A stretch of DNA of 64,000 bases from Gluconacetobacter azotocaptans (lineage in GTDB: Bacteria; Pseudomonadota; Alphaproteobacteria; Acetobacterales; Acetobacteraceae). Location of the stretch: assembly GCF_014174355.1 (NCBI RefSeq), contig NZ_JABEQF010000001.1, forward strand, positions 186,001 through 250,000, read 5' to 3'. The notes beneath the pieces were generated by a model. The model was given only the letters and a program-made list of their open reading frames with translations, did not search any database and was not told the origin of the DNA. The translations under genes and the position numbers were made by a program. Within the stretch, counting starts at the first letter, position 1. Each line of letters opens with the position of its first letter. Of this stretch, positions 7,704 to 17,346 are shown one piece after another.

Positions 7704-9296
7704 GTGTCATCCCATCTGAATCGCGCCCTCGGCCCCTGGCAACTGCTGTTCACCGGGCTCAGCGCCATGATCGGGTCGGGCTGGCTGTTCGGTGCCCAGC
7801 GCGCGGCGGCGACGGCTGGGCCGGCCGCCAGCCTGGCCTGGCTGCTGGGGGCGTTCATCGCCCTGGTCATCGCCGGCGTCGCCACCGAACTGGGCGCGAT
7901 GTTCCCGGTGGCGGGCGGGATGGTGCGGTACGCCAACGTCACCCATGGGCCGTTGATCGGCTTCATGGCGGCCAGCGCCAACTGGATCGCGATCGTCAGC
8001 GTGGTCCCGATCGAGGCCGAGGCCTCGGTCCAGTACATGAGTTCGTGGTCCTATCCCTGGGCGCGGCAGCTCTATGCGGGCGGCGAGCTGACGTCGCCCG
8101 GCCTGGCCGTGGCGGCGGCCCTGATCGTGGTGTATTTCCTGCTCAACCTGTGGGGGATACGGCTGTTCGCCCGCGTCAACGTGCTGGTGACGCTGTTCAA
8201 GATCATCGTGCCCACCACCACGGCCGTGGCCCTGATGGTCAGCAGCTTTCATACCGGCAATGTGGTCGGTACCGATGTCGGCGGCTTCATGCCCTACGGC
8301 CTGTCGGGTATCCTGACGGCGGTTTCGACCTCGGGCATCGTCTTCGCCTTCAACGGGTTCCAGAGCCCGCTGAACCTGGCGGGCGAGGTCCGCGATCCGG
8401 GCCGGACCATCCCCTTCGCGGTCCTGGGTTCGGTCGGGATCGCGACGGTCGTGTACCTGCTGCTGCAGTTCGCCTATCTGGGCGCGGTGCGGCCCGGCGC
8501 CGGGGGATGGGCAGGCCTGTCGTTTTCCTCGCCGTTCGCGGAGCTGGCCATTGCCTTCAACCTCAACTGGCTGGCGATGGCGCTGTATTTCGATGCCTTC
8601 GTCTCGCCCAGCGGCACGGGGACGACCGACATGGCGACCAGCGCGCGCATGACGCTGGGCATGCAGCGCAACGGGACGATGCCCGCGGTGCTGGGCCGCA
8701 TCCATCCGCTGTACGGCGTGCCGCGCCCGGCCCTGTGGTTCAACCTGGGCGTGTCGTTCGCGTTTCTCTATTTCTTCCGGGGCTGGGGCATCCTGGCGTC
8801 GGTCATTTCGGTCTGCACCATTATTTCCTACCTGATGATCCCCATTTCAGCGGTGTCGCTACGCTACAGCATGCCGGAGCATGCGCGTCCGGTCCGGGTG
8901 CCGGCAATGCGCGTCACCGGCGCGCTGGCGTTCGCGTTCTCGTCGCTGCTGCTGTACTGGGCGCGCTGGCCGCTCAGCGGCGACATCATCCTCCTGCTGC
9001 TGATGTTCCTGCCGGTCTATGCCTGGTTCCGCAGGCGTGACGGCTGGGAACGCCATCGCGTCGCCTGCCGCCATGCGGTCTGGTTCATGGCCTACCTGCC
9101 GACGATCGCCGCCCTGTCCTATGTCGGCAGCCGGCCGTTCGGCGGGCTGGGCTGGATCCCTTATGGCTGGGACCTGGCGGTGGTGGCCGCGGTGTCGGTG
9201 CTGTTCTGCGAGTGGGGCGTGCGCAGCGCGATGGACACGCCCGACCTGTCCGCGATCGCGGAAGATGACGACCTGCCGGCGTTCGGCGGGCACTGA
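7704..9296 (+). CDS. APC-superfamily amino acid permease
   Basis: 530-residue inner-membrane transporter with about 12-14 hydrophobic segments. The first helix has the APC signature (LFTGLSAMIGSGWLFGAQ), followed by VAGVATELGAMFP-like sequence. The arrangement resembles aspartate-proton symporters of the YveA kind, a weak analogy. It starts with GTG at 7704 preceded by AAGGAG ten bases away. Its position after the aminotransferase suggests amino acid uptake for transamination. It converges with gumB; CTGACG/CGTCAG arms (9293-9314) overlap both stop codons and may form a shared stem. Confidence 0.88.
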   Translation: MSSHLNRALGPWQLLFTGLSAMIGSGWLFGAQRAAATAGPAASLAWLLGAFIALVIAGVATELGAMFPVAGGMVRYANVTHGPLIGFMAASANWIAIVSVVPIEAEASVQYMSSWSYPWARQLYAGGELTSPGLAVAAALIVVYFLLNLWGIRLFARVNVLVTLFKIIVPTTTAVALMVSSFHTGNVVGTDVGGFMPYGLSGILTAVSTSGIVFAFNGFQSPLNLAGEVRDPGRTIPFAVLGSVGIATVVYLLLQFAYLGAVRPGAGGWAGLSFSSPFAELAIAFNLNWLAMALYFDAFVSPSGTGTTDMATSARMTLGMQRNGTMPAVLGRIHPLYGVPRPALWFNLGVSFAFLYFFRGWGILASVISVCTIISYLMIPISAVSLRYSMPEHARPVRVPAMRVTGALAFAFSSLLLYWARWPLSGDIILLLLMFLPVYAWFRRRDGWERHRVACRHAVWFMAYLPTIAALSYVGSRPFGGLGWIPYGWDLAVVAAVSVLFCEWGVRSAMDTPDLSAIAEDDDLPAFGGH

Positions 9297-9310
9297 CGGC
9301 CCGCCAGGCG

Positions 9311-9913
9311 TCAGAAATACCGTTCGTAGACAGTGATGACGTCGCCGGGCTGCAGCAGGGAATCGCGCCGCACCCGGCCTTCGATCGTCCGGCCGGACCC
9401 GCCCGCGTCGCTGCGGACGTCGCCGGCATGGTCGGTCACGGCGCGGTAGGTATAGCCGCCGGCCAGCGCGACGGCGCTGAGCATGGTCATGCCGGGCATG
9501 TAGGGATACTGGCCGGGGTGGGCGACCTCGCCCAGCACGAAGATCGGCCGGTACTGCGTCACCTCGACCGAGACGCTGGGGCGGTTGAGGATGCCCTTGC
9601 TGGTCAACTGGTCCACGATCAGCGCCTGCAACTCGTGGGTTGTCAGGCCCGATGCCTGCAGCGAACCGATCAGGGGAAAGGCGATCTGGCCGTTGTCGCC
9701 GACGGTGAAGCTGTTGCTCAGCTGCAGGTCGTTATAGGTCAGCACCCGCAACTGGTCGCCGGCGCCCAGACGGTAGGGGCCGGGGGCGGGCGGGGGCAGG
9801 GGCGGAAGCTGGCCGGCGCATCCCGACAGCAGAATCGCCAGCACGCCGACACCGAGCCAACGGGTGCGGCGCGGCGATGGGGCCGTGTGGGGACGATCTT
9901 TCTGCGCGGTCAT
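9311..9913 (-). CDS. gumB: Polysaccharide export outer-membrane lipoprotein, GumB-like
   Basis: 200-residue Wza/GumB-family protein that forms the outer-membrane exit for exopolysaccharide. The signal ends in lipobox LLSGC with Cys at about 32. The export domain begins PYRLGAGDQLRVLTYNDLQLS and shows FPLIGSLQASGLT. A soluble ligand-binding repeat follows (FVLGEVAHPGQYPYMPGMTMLSA). It is short, like Xanthomonas GumB (about 210 residues), and lacks the C-terminal helix of E. coli Wza. GGAGGT lies six bases before the ATG at 9913. It is the last gene of the gumD unit, 22 bases after the beta-barrel gene. Confidence 0.92.
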   Translation of the reverse strand: MTAQKDRPHTAPSPRRTRWLGVGVLAILLSGCAGQLPPLPPPAPGPYRLGAGDQLRVLTYNDLQLSNSFTVGDNGQIAFPLIGSLQASGLTTHELQALIVDQLTSKGILNRPSVSVEVTQYRPIFVLGEVAHPGQYPYMPGMTMLSAVALAGGYTYRAVTDHAGDVRSDAGGSGRTIEGRVRRDSLLQPGDVITVYERYF

Positions 9914-9935
9914 CTTCAACCTCCGGTCATGATGG

Positions 9936-11276
9936 CTATTCGGCAAAATTGAGCCCGATGGCGACATAGTTGCTGGCAAAGGTCGACCTCCGGTCGTTGA
10001 ACAGCGGGTCGGGCGCCTGGCCGCCGTGGGAATAGTTGTTGACATGGCTGAAGGACAGGCTGGCGGTCAGGTAGCGATTCACCGTCCAGTTAACCGACGC
10101 CCCGAATTTGAACAGCGTCTGGGTGCGTGACCGGGTGCCGGCCACGGTCTGCCCGGTGACGCTCATGCCGCCCTCGGTGAACCCGCGCAGCACGATGTTG
10201 CGGCGCAGTTCGTGGTCGATCTGGATGCGTCCGTCGGTCACCGTCTGGTTGCGCGCGAAGGGCGAGGTCGGATCGATGATGCGGCGATAGAAGAACACGG
10301 TGACCGTATCCAGCAGGGTCGGAGTCCAGATCGTGTCGATCTCGAATGTCGGCGTGGTGACGGATGGGGCCGGGCTGCGGGTGAAATGGCGGGTCTCGCC
10401 CCCCGCCAGCAGGCGGTAGCGGACCACCGAATCCGTATTCAGGTCCAGCCCGGCGAAGGCCGCCCCATCGACATAGTCATTCGGTGTTCCCCCCTGGGTC
10501 GGCACGAACTGCGCCGCCGAGGCACGCAGGATCAGCACGGCGGCGTTGCCGGTCGACAGTTCGAAGCGCGATGTCAGCATGCCGGTTTCCAGATGGTGGC
10601 TCAGGCTGCCGTAATCGGTGTCGATGCCGCCCCCTGTTGCCTTGCCGAACGAGAAATCCTGGTAGATCGCCGACGGAATCAGGCTGAAGCGCCCGAACAA
10701 CTTGGTATAGGTCAGGCGGTAATCGTCGGCCATGTAGGGCACCGGGCGCGACACGCCGAAATTCCCCAGATCCATGGAATTCAGGTGCAGCCCGTAATGT
10801 GTATAGCCCGCCGACAGCGCGTCGTGGCCCAGGGACAACGAACCGCCGGCGCCGGTCGTCCAGTTGGTGTAGTTCGCCGCCGGGATTTCGGGAAAGCGCC
10901 GGTCGCTCACGCTGGCGAACACGCCCAGCGCATGGCGGCTCCAGTCCGAATTGATCCGCAGGCCGCCGTTGGTGTCCAGCTCGGCGCTCTGGGTGTTGGG
11001 GGTGGCCAGGGTGTTGGTGTTGTATCCAGCGCTGAACGCGGCCGAGGGTCGGACGACGAAGCTGCCGACATGGATGCCGGCGGCCTGGTGTTGCAGCAAC
11101 TGGCGCATGGTGACGGTATCCGCCAGGTCCGGGGCGGTATAGCCCGGCAGATCGACCGGAAAATATTGCGAGATCAACTGCGCCCGCGCCGACGGCGCCG
11201 CAAGCAGGCAGGGCAGGGCCGCAACCCCCAGGACGGCCAGGCGGAATCGGCCTCTCGCCGACGGTCGCCCGAGCAT
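9936..11276 (-). CDS. Outer-membrane beta-barrel protein of the gum locus
   Basis: 446 residues with a Sec signal (cleavage near APSARA/QL at about 32). The rest is made of alternating aromatic and polar strands, and the C-terminus ends VAIGLNFAE in the style of an outer-membrane barrel. It resembles the BBP2/outer-membrane beta-barrel proteins often encoded in exopolysaccharide clusters. It starts at 11276 with a TGATG overlap with the glycosyltransferase stop, so the two are translationally coupled, and gumB follows. A role as an outer-membrane secretion channel working with GumB is inferred; Xanthomonas gum loci have no obvious equivalent. Confidence 0.75.
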   Translation of the reverse strand: MLGRPSARGRFRLAVLGVAALPCLLAAPSARAQLISQYFPVDLPGYTAPDLADTVTMRQLLQHQAAGIHVGSFVVRPSAAFSAGYNTNTLATPNTQSAELDTNGGLRINSDWSRHALGVFASVSDRRFPEIPAANYTNWTTGAGGSLSLGHDALSAGYTHYGLHLNSMDLGNFGVSRPVPYMADDYRLTYTKLFGRFSLIPSAIYQDFSFGKATGGGIDTDYGSLSHHLETGMLTSRFELSTGNAAVLILRASAAQFVPTQGGTPNDYVDGAAFAGLDLNTDSVVRYRLLAGGETRHFTRSPAPSVTTPTFEIDTIWTPTLLDTVTVFFYRRIIDPTSPFARNQTVTDGRIQIDHELRRNIVLRGFTEGGMSVTGQTVAGTRSRTQTLFKFGASVNWTVNRYLTASLSFSHVNNYSHGGQAPDPLFNDRRSTFASNYVAIGLNFAE

Positions 11277-12445
11277 CAGGACAGGGTGCCCCGCTGCGCC
11301 GCATCGGGCATCGCCCGGATCGGCGCCGGATCCTGCCCGGCACGGGTCAGGACGTCGCGGTACACGTCGGCATAGCGCCGCGCGACATCGTTCCAGTCAT
11401 AGGCCGCCGCCGCCGCAACGGCCTGGTCGCGCACCGCGCGCACATGGTCGTCGCCATGGGCGGCCAAAACGTCCCGGGCGATGCCGTCCGTGTCTTCGGC
11501 GGAACCGATGATGCCGATGCCGGTCTGCGTGACCAGGCGGCGAAACGGCACGATGTCGCTGACGATCGGGATCAGCCCGGCCGACAGGGCCTCGACGGCG
11601 GCCAGTCCGAATCCCTCGTGCCGCGACAGGCAGCCGTAATAGCTGGCCTGGCCCAGCAGGGCCCGCAATTCCGTATCCGTCGGCCCGATGATGAAGCGCA
11701 CGGCGTCACCCACGCCGGCTGCCTGGGCCGCCGCCGCCAGGTCCTGTTCGGTCTGGTCGGCGGGGCGGCCGGCCACGATCAGGCGCCAGTCGGCCCCTTC
11801 GGCCCGGAGGTGGGCCAGCAGGGGAAACAGCCGGTCGATCTGCTTGTGGCGGGAAAACCGGCCGAAGCTGATGATGGTCCGCGTCGGGTTGCGCGAGGCT
11901 GCGTTGCGGAATTTATCCTGGTTGATGCCGTTCTCGATGGTCGTCAGCCTGTCGCGCGCCACCTTGTCGAACATCAGGGCGTCGCTGTGGCTGCATGCCA
12001 CGATGCGGTCATAGGCACGGACCGAGGCACGGGTGACCGAGCCGAACCACAGCGCCTTGATGGCATGCAGCGCCTGCGTGTGGAAGAAGCCGCCATGCGT
12101 CGAGGCCACCAGCGGCCGGCGGTGCAGCCACCGCGTCAGCGCCAGGGCGTCGAAGAAGAAATCGATGGCGTGGACATGCACCAGGTCGGCGTCGGCCAGA
12201 TGGCGGAAGACGCCCGGTGCGATCGGATAGCGGGTGGACCCTCGCCAGGCGATGCGCCGGACCGGCACGCCCTGCGCGATGTCGGTCGGCGACAGGCGGT
12301 CCGGTTGGCCGAAGACCCGGTCCAGCGTCAGCACCCGCGCGTCGATGCCCAGGCTTTCCCGCTGGATCCGCGCCAGGCTCAGGACCGAATCCTCCAGCCC
12401 GCCGACCGACGGGCTGAACTGGCGGACGATATGCAGAATTTTCAA
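11276..12445 (-). CDS. gumH: GT4 glycosyltransferase, GumH/AceC-like mannosyltransferase
   Basis: 389-residue retaining GT-B enzyme. It begins KILHIVRQFSPSVGGLEDSV, the GumH/AceC style, has HVHAIDFFFDAL in the acceptor half, and carries the EX7E motif in RHEGFGLAAVEALSAG (Glu at about 277 and 285). The expected reaction is transfer of mannose from GDP-mannose to the lipid-linked cellobiose. The start is TTG at 12445, six bases after GAGGGG; no ATG fits without running back into gumC. It begins 10 bases after the gumC stop. The GumH assignment is from similarity and context; linkage is not proven. Confidence 0.82.
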   Translation of the reverse strand: MKILHIVRQFSPSVGGLEDSVLSLARIQRESLGIDARVLTLDRVFGQPDRLSPTDIAQGVPVRRIAWRGSTRYPIAPGVFRHLADADLVHVHAIDFFFDALALTRWLHRRPLVASTHGGFFHTQALHAIKALWFGSVTRASVRAYDRIVACSHSDALMFDKVARDRLTTIENGINQDKFRNAASRNPTRTIISFGRFSRHKQIDRLFPLLAHLRAEGADWRLIVAGRPADQTEQDLAAAAQAAGVGDAVRFIIGPTDTELRALLGQASYYGCLSRHEGFGLAAVEALSAGLIPIVSDIVPFRRLVTQTGIGIIGSAEDTDGIARDVLAAHGDDHVRAVRDQAVAAAAAYDWNDVARRYADVYRDVLTRAGQDPAPIRAMPDAAQRGTLS

Positions 12446-12455
12446 TATCAACCCC

Positions 12456-14627
12456 TCACGAATCGTAATGCAGGGCAATGCGCTGCGTATCCTGGCGGCC
12501 GTATCGCGCGCCGGGATTCGCCGTCGCGTGCTCCTCGGCCATCGAAACGACGACGCCCGAGACATGAGCGCCGTAGGAGCGCAGGCGCTCGATGGATGAC
12601 AGGACGGCGCTGCGCGAGGTGCTGAGCCAGCGGCAGACGAAGACCGTCTGGTCAGCCAGCGCGCCGTAGACCAGCCCGTCCGGCATCGCCAGCAGCGGCG
12701 GGCTGTCGATGACGATCAGGCTGTAGGACCGACCCAGTTCCTTCAGCATGTCGCGCAGGCGCGCGATTTCCGTGGTGTCGAAGGGAAACAGCTTGGGCGC
12801 GCCGGCGGGCAGGAAATCGACGCCGGTTTCGAGGTCCGGGCGCACCACGTCCGCGACCGACGCCTCGCCCGCCAGCAGTTCGGTCAGACCGGGACGAAGG
12901 GGGGCGCGGCCGGGCGTGCCCTCGCGATGGTCGCCGTCGATGACCAACACCGGCTGGCCGCCTGTGCGCGCCAGGCCCGCCAGCCACGCTGCCAGCGAAC
13001 TCTTGCCTTCGCCGGTCGAGGCCGAGGCGACGACGATGACCCGTCCCCGGCCGGTGGTCTTCGGCGCGGACAGCGACAATTGCGCCAGCAGGCTGCGCAC
13101 GGCCTCGCTGGCCGGGGAAAACGGGTTGTCCAGCACATGGCGCCGCACCGACCGGCGGTCGCGCCCGGCGATGCGGGGGATGGCGGTCAGCAGCGGCAGG
13201 CCGACCAGCGCGCGCAGTTGTTCGACCTCGCCGAAGCCCGACGAAAACAGGTCGCGCAGGAACACCGCCCCGGCGGCCGCCACCAGCGACAGCACGATGA
13301 CGCCCATCAGCAGCTTCTTGCGGTTGGGGAAGGTCGCGCTGTCGGGGGTCGCGGCGTGCGAGACGAAGGTGACCGGCGGTTGCAGCAGGGCCACCCGGTC
13401 GACCAGTTCCTTCGACCGTTCCAGGAAGGCTTCGTACACCTCCCGCGCGCTCTGGGCCTCCTGTGTCAGCATGCGATATTCCGCCTGGGGCGAGCCCTGG
13501 CTGCTGGCCTCCTGGCGTAACCGGTCCAGGTCGTGGGCCAGTTGGGCGACCTCGGCGCGGGCGGACATCGCGTCCTCGTTGATCGAGGCCAGGGCCGCGT
13601 GCGTTTCGGCGGCCAGGCTGGCCCGCGTGGTGGCGATCTGCCGGTCCAGTCCGGCCAGGTCGGGGTGATGCGGCCCCAGGGCGGCGGCCTTTTGCATCCG
13701 CGCGCTGTCCAGTTGCTGCAGCGTGTTCGCGGTCGCCACCAGGATCGGCTGCTGGGTCAGCGTGACCAGCGCCCGGGCCTCGCCGCGCGTGCTGGCGCGG
13801 GCCAGGGCGTCGGCCCGGGCCTCGGCCGCCGCCAGGCGGCCCTGGGCCTGCGTCAGGCTGACGGCGGTTTCCGACATTTCCCGTTCGATCAGCGGGCCGT
13901 TGCCGGCACCGTCGCCGGTGTTCGACAGCTTGTGCGTGGCGTTGAATGTGCTGGCTTTGGTCGCGGCCTCCAGCCACCGTTCGCGCAATTGCGCCGTGCG
14001 GCTGTCCACCCATGCCGCCGTGCGGTTCAGGTCCGCCCGCTGCCGGTCCAGGGCCAGTTGCTGGTACTGGACGACGAACGCATTCGCCAGATCGGCGGCG
14101 CGTTGGCCGTCATCGGCGTTCACGGTGATGCTGATGATGCGCGACCGCGGCATCGGCGCGATCGTGACGGCGCCCAGAAGCCTGTCCACCTGCGCCTGGG
14201 CCTCGGCGGCGGGATCGGCCTTGGCCGCCTTCGGGCAGGCCAGGTGCAGGCCGTGTGCGCAGAGCATGCCTTTCAGGCTGAATCCGGCCCGGCCGGCCGA
14301 TGGCGGCAGGCTGCGCAGTACGGCGGCGGCCACATCGCGCGATTGCAGCAGCCCCGCCTGGGTGGCCAGTTCGTCATCGCTCAGGCTTTCGGCCTGCTGC
14401 CCGCCGCGATTGCCAACCGGATCGTTGCCGGTCGGCGAAACGACGACCGTGGCGGTGGCCACGAACGACCGCCTGAGCGACAGCGTTGCCCCGCATCCCA
14501 CGATGACGGTGCCGATCCCGACCGCCAGGAACAGGCGGTGATAGCGGCGCAGCAGGCGCAGGCCATGCAGGATGATGGTCCTGCCGTCGCGCTGGCTCAG
14601 GGTGATCGTCGACAGGCGTTCGTTCAT
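12456..14627 (-). CDS. gumC: Polysaccharide co-polymerase with tyrosine-kinase domain (GumC/Wzc type)
   Basis: 723-residue inner-membrane protein. After a short N-terminus a membrane helix lies at about 32-52, then a long periplasmic Wzz-type coiled-coil region, a second helix at about 455-475, and a cytoplasmic BY-kinase domain. Walker A is STGEGKSSLAAWLAG at about 536, Walker A' is VLVIDGDHREG, and VIDSPPLLAMPDG follows. The tail has only two tyrosines (ARYGRQ and HYDS), so the usual tyrosine cluster is reduced. It controls chain length and couples polymerisation to export. Xanthomonas GumC lacks the kinase half, so this is the fused Wzc/ExoP architecture. The start is set at MNERLSTITL; the frame is open to 14726. 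Confidence 0.9.
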   Translation of the reverse strand: MNERLSTITLSQRDGRTIILHGLRLLRRYHRLFLAVGIGTVIVGCGATLSLRRSFVATATVVVSPTGNDPVGNRGGQQAESLSDDELATQAGLLQSRDVAAAVLRSLPPSAGRAGFSLKGMLCAHGLHLACPKAAKADPAAEAQAQVDRLLGAVTIAPMPRSRIISITVNADDGQRAADLANAFVVQYQQLALDRQRADLNRTAAWVDSRTAQLRERWLEAATKASTFNATHKLSNTGDGAGNGPLIEREMSETAVSLTQAQGRLAAAEARADALARASTRGEARALVTLTQQPILVATANTLQQLDSARMQKAAALGPHHPDLAGLDRQIATTRASLAAETHAALASINEDAMSARAEVAQLAHDLDRLRQEASSQGSPQAEYRMLTQEAQSAREVYEAFLERSKELVDRVALLQPPVTFVSHAATPDSATFPNRKKLLMGVIVLSLVAAAGAVFLRDLFSSGFGEVEQLRALVGLPLLTAIPRIAGRDRRSVRRHVLDNPFSPASEAVRSLLAQLSLSAPKTTGRGRVIVVASASTGEGKSSLAAWLAGLARTGGQPVLVIDGDHREGTPGRAPLRPGLTELLAGEASVADVVRPDLETGVDFLPAGAPKLFPFDTTEIARLRDMLKELGRSYSLIVIDSPPLLAMPDGLVYGALADQTVFVCRWLSTSRSAVLSSIERLRSYGAHVSGVVVSMAEEHATANPGARYGRQDTQRIALHYDS

Positions 14628-14682
14628 GCGGGTCTCGATTTCAGGAAAAAGGGGCTCGCGTGGCCAGGTCGGCGGGGGGGCG

Positions 14683-15504
14683 TCAGGCTTGCGGCCGTTC
14701 GGGCCGGATTTTCCAGCGCAGGACATGCAGGCCGAAGACCGGCAGCCCCAGCAGGTAACGACGCCACAGCCGCCTGGGTTCGCGCACCAGCCTGACCAGC
14801 CATTCCAGGCCCAGGTTGGCGACCCATCGCGGGGGCCTGCGGACGCGGCCGGCCGCGTGATCGACCAGGGCCCCGGCCGTAATCGCGATGGTTGGCGGCA
14901 GCCGGTCCCAGTGATCGTAAAGCCACCGTTCCTGCCGGGGCATTCCCATATTTACCAGCAGCAGGGTCGGGCGCGAGGCGGCGATCTGCCGGATGATGTC
15001 CTCGGAGTCCGCGGATCCGGGCCGGGCATCGAAAAATCCGTTCCGCACGCCCGCCGTGCGGACGCCGTAGCGCTGTTCGTAGGTGCGGGCGGCGTGCTCC
15101 GCGGTGTCCTGCGTCCCGCCCAGCCAGAACAGCGATGCGTCGCGCCCCAACTGTTGCAGGACGGGACCGATCCATTCCGGCGGGGTCGTACGATGGGGGC
15201 GCCGGCCGATCAGGAACGCCGCGGCAAGCTGGACGCCCGCGCCGTCGCAGAATGCGATATCCGCCCGGTCGAACAGGTCGCGCAGCCAGCGTTCGCGTTG
15301 CGACAGGACGACGCAATGCGCGTTGGCATTCACGATCAGCATCCGGCCGCCCCGTCGCGCGGCCTGTACAACCGTGTCGGCCAGCGCGTCGCGCGGAATG
15401 TCCAGCAGACGCAGCCCCATGATGCGCAGCGCATCGAACTGCGGGAACGCATCGCGGGGCATGAGCGCGTCGCGCGCCGGGGGGGAGATCACGTCAGAAG
15501 GCAT
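14683..15504 (-). CDS. gumM: WecG/TagA/CpsF-family glycosyltransferase, GumM-like
   Basis: 273-residue GT26 enzyme, cytosolic and membrane-associated. Motifs are MLIVNANAHCVVL, IAFCDGAGVQLAA (the conserved Asp-Gly), LFWLGGTQDTAE, LLLVNMGMPRQERWLYDH and a basic C-terminal LRWKIRPERPQ region. In xanthan and acetan synthesis GumM/AceB-type enzymes add the second glucose to give cellobiose on the lipid carrier. It starts at 15504 and overlaps the end of gumD by 11 bases, so the two are coupled, which fits consecutive steps. The gumM symbol rests on order and family. Confidence 0.85.
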   Translation of the reverse strand: MPSDVISPPARDALMPRDAFPQFDALRIMGLRLLDIPRDALADTVVQAARRGGRMLIVNANAHCVVLSQRERWLRDLFDRADIAFCDGAGVQLAAAFLIGRRPHRTTPPEWIGPVLQQLGRDASLFWLGGTQDTAEHAARTYEQRYGVRTAGVRNGFFDARPGSADSEDIIRQIAASRPTLLLVNMGMPRQERWLYDHWDRLPPTIAITAGALVDHAAGRVRRPPRWVANLGLEWLVRLVREPRRLWRRYLLGLPVFGLHVLRWKIRPERPQA

Positions 15505-16993
15505 GTTTGCTGAAAATCTCGCGCAGGACGGTCAGAGCCAGGATCTTCAGGTCGAAACGCAGGGACCATTTCTGCATGTATTCCAGGTCGTACTCCACGC
15601 GCCGGCGCAGGTCGTCCAATGTCACCAGTTCGCCGCGCGCGCCGTTGACCTGCGCCCAGCCGGTGATGCCCGGCTTGACCTGATGGCGGATGACATATTC
15701 GGCCAATGCGTCGTCCAGCAGCATGCCGTCGGCACGGGTATGCGGGGCATGGGGGCGGGGGCCGACCAGGGACATCTCCCCGCGCAGGACGTTCAGAAGC
15801 TGCGGCAGCTCGTCCAGGCTCAGCCGCCGCAGCCATTTGCCGATCCGGGTCACGCGCGGATCGTCGCGCGATGTCTGCTTCGCGGCCATCACGTCGGACA
15901 TGTCGGTGTACATGCTGCGGAACTTGAACACCATGAAGTTGCGATTGTTGTAGCCCAGACGGGGCTGCCGGAAGAATACCGGCCCCGGCGAGGTCATCTT
16001 GATGGCGATCGCGATCATGCCCATCAGCGGGGCCAGAAGTGCCAGGGCGATGGCGCCCAGAACCACGTCCAGCATCGTCTTGCGCACGATCTGCCAGTCG
16101 GACAGCGGCCGGCGCTGCAACACCAGCAGGGCGAAGGGGCCCAGGCGTTCGATGGGCAGCAGCACGTCGATGCCGTGCACCACATTGGGCATCACATAGA
16201 CGTCCGACAGAACGCTGCGCAGCCGCCAGCTGATTTCGGCGACATGGTCGACGGGGTCGGAACTGGGCGGAATGGCAAGGATGATCGCATGCAGGCGGGA
16301 TTCCCGGCTGCGCGCGATCAGGTCGTCCAGCGTGCCGTCGGTGACGGTGGAATCCAGCGCCGTATCGTGGTCGTCGAACACACCGATCATCCGGTAGGTC
16401 GGGCCGGCTTCCTCGGCGACGCGGGCCGCGACCTTGGTTGCGACCTCGTCGCTGCCGATGACGGCAATATTCCGGGCCAGATGGCGCGTGACGGAAGGAT
16501 GTTGCAGGATCAGAATTTCGCCGCCGCGCAACACGAACAAGGTCGCGGTACAGATCCCGAGCCAGATCAGGGACAGCGCGATGATCTGGGCCGTGGGCCG
16601 GTGCAGCATGTACAGAACGACGAAATGCAGCAGCGCGCCGATCACGAGCGGGGGGGCCAGATATCGAATCTGCGCTGAAATATGAAGGATGTTCGGAATA
16701 TAGAGCAGGGAGCGCTTCTTGGGGATCATCAGGAACCCAAGGACCGACATCAGATCGGCCAGGGGCAGGGCCAGATGCCCGTTCCCCATCAGGATGGCCG
16801 GTTCGACATGCGTGCACAGGATGGTCGCGCCAAGAACGCCGAAGACGTCGAGGCTGGTGGTCACGCCGGCCATGACCGGGTGATGGTACGGGTAGGATCC
16901 GGCGCCGGTCGTCCTCGACGGCTGGGGTTCATCCACAAGGCCGTCGTTCGACAGGCTGATCGCGTCCTGCAACCGGCCGAATGATTCGCTCAT
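15494..16993 (-). CDS. gumD: Undecaprenyl-phosphate glucose-1-phosphate transferase
   Basis: 499-residue priming enzyme that moves glucose-1-phosphate onto undecaprenyl phosphate in the inner membrane. The N-terminal half has several hydrophobic helices and a CoA-binding-like region ([18 protein letters not shown]). The C-terminal bacterial sugar transferase domain shows [49 protein letters not shown] and [19 protein letters not shown] lies eight bases before the ATG. It is the first gene of the gumD-to-gumB unit and has a 465-base leader containing hairpins. Confidence 0.95.
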   Translation of the reverse strand: MSESFGRLQDAISLSNDGLVDEPQPSRTTGAGSYPYHHPVMAGVTTSLDVFGVLGATILCTHVEPAILMGNGHLALPLADLMSVLGFLMIPKKRSLLYIPNILHISAQIRYLAPPLVIGALLHFVVLYMLHRPTAQIIALSLIWLGICTATLFVLRGGEILILQHPSVTRHLARNIAVIGSDEVATKVAARVAEEAGPTYRMIGVFDDHDTALDSTVTDGTLDDLIARSRESRLHAIILAIPPSSDPVDHVAEISWRLRSVLSDVYVMPNVVHGIDVLLPIERLGPFALLVLQRRPLSDWQIVRKTMLDVVLGAIALALLAPLMGMIAIAIKMTSPGPVFFRQPRLGYNNRNFMVFKFRSMYTDMSDVMAAKQTSRDDPRVTRIGKWLRRLSLDELPQLLNVLRGEMSLVGPRPHAPHTRADGMLLDDALAEYVIRHQVKPGITGWAQVNGARGELVTLDDLRRRVEYDLEYMQKWSLRFDLKILALTVLREIFSKHAF

Positions 16994-17059
16994 GCGAAGA
17001 CCTCCTGGGGCGCGCCGCCGCCGATGACGACCGTTCCGATCGCTCCGGAATTAAGGGCC

Positions 17060-17081
17060 AAAAAACGTCTTTTTTAAGACG
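17060..17081 (-). terminator. Rho-independent terminator-like hairpin 67 bases before gumD
   Basis: On the minus strand the order is CGTCTT, AAAA, AAGACG, then six T's: a perfect 6-bp stem with a 4-base loop and a T-tract. It is AT-rich and so of modest strength. It lies almost 400 bases after ugd but only 67 bases before the gumD ATG, which suits attenuation of the gumD transcript better than termination of ugd. Function is inferred. Confidence 0.6.
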
Positions 17082-17292
17082 AAGATTTCAAACGTTTCAT
17101 GAATCATCATGTATTGTTCTTGGGAACGGCGCGCTGAACGCGCACCCCTCCGAATCCGATTTCCGCGTATCGCGGTCGGTCATGCGCATCTGGTGTTATA
17201 AAACGCAATAATATGCAATGGGTTTATGAAAAAGACTCGAATCTTCGGAATTATGTTCCGGACTGGAGACTTACTATCTTCAAGACCATCGC

Positions 17293-17346
17293 GACATGTT
17301 CGCCTCCCAAAACCGGAGGCCTTATTTGAAACATGTCAGAATAAGG
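17293..17346. repeat. Nested and competing inverted repeats in the gumD leader
   Basis: GACATGTT (17293-17300) pairs with AACATGTC (17330-17337), enclosing GCCTCC (17302-17307) with GGAGGC (17315-17320). CCTTATT (17320-17326) pairs with AATAAGG (17340-17346). The second stem overlaps the right arm of the outer one, so the structures exclude each other. It could be an RNA switch or an operator pair (GACATGTT/AACATGTC). Confidence 0.5.
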
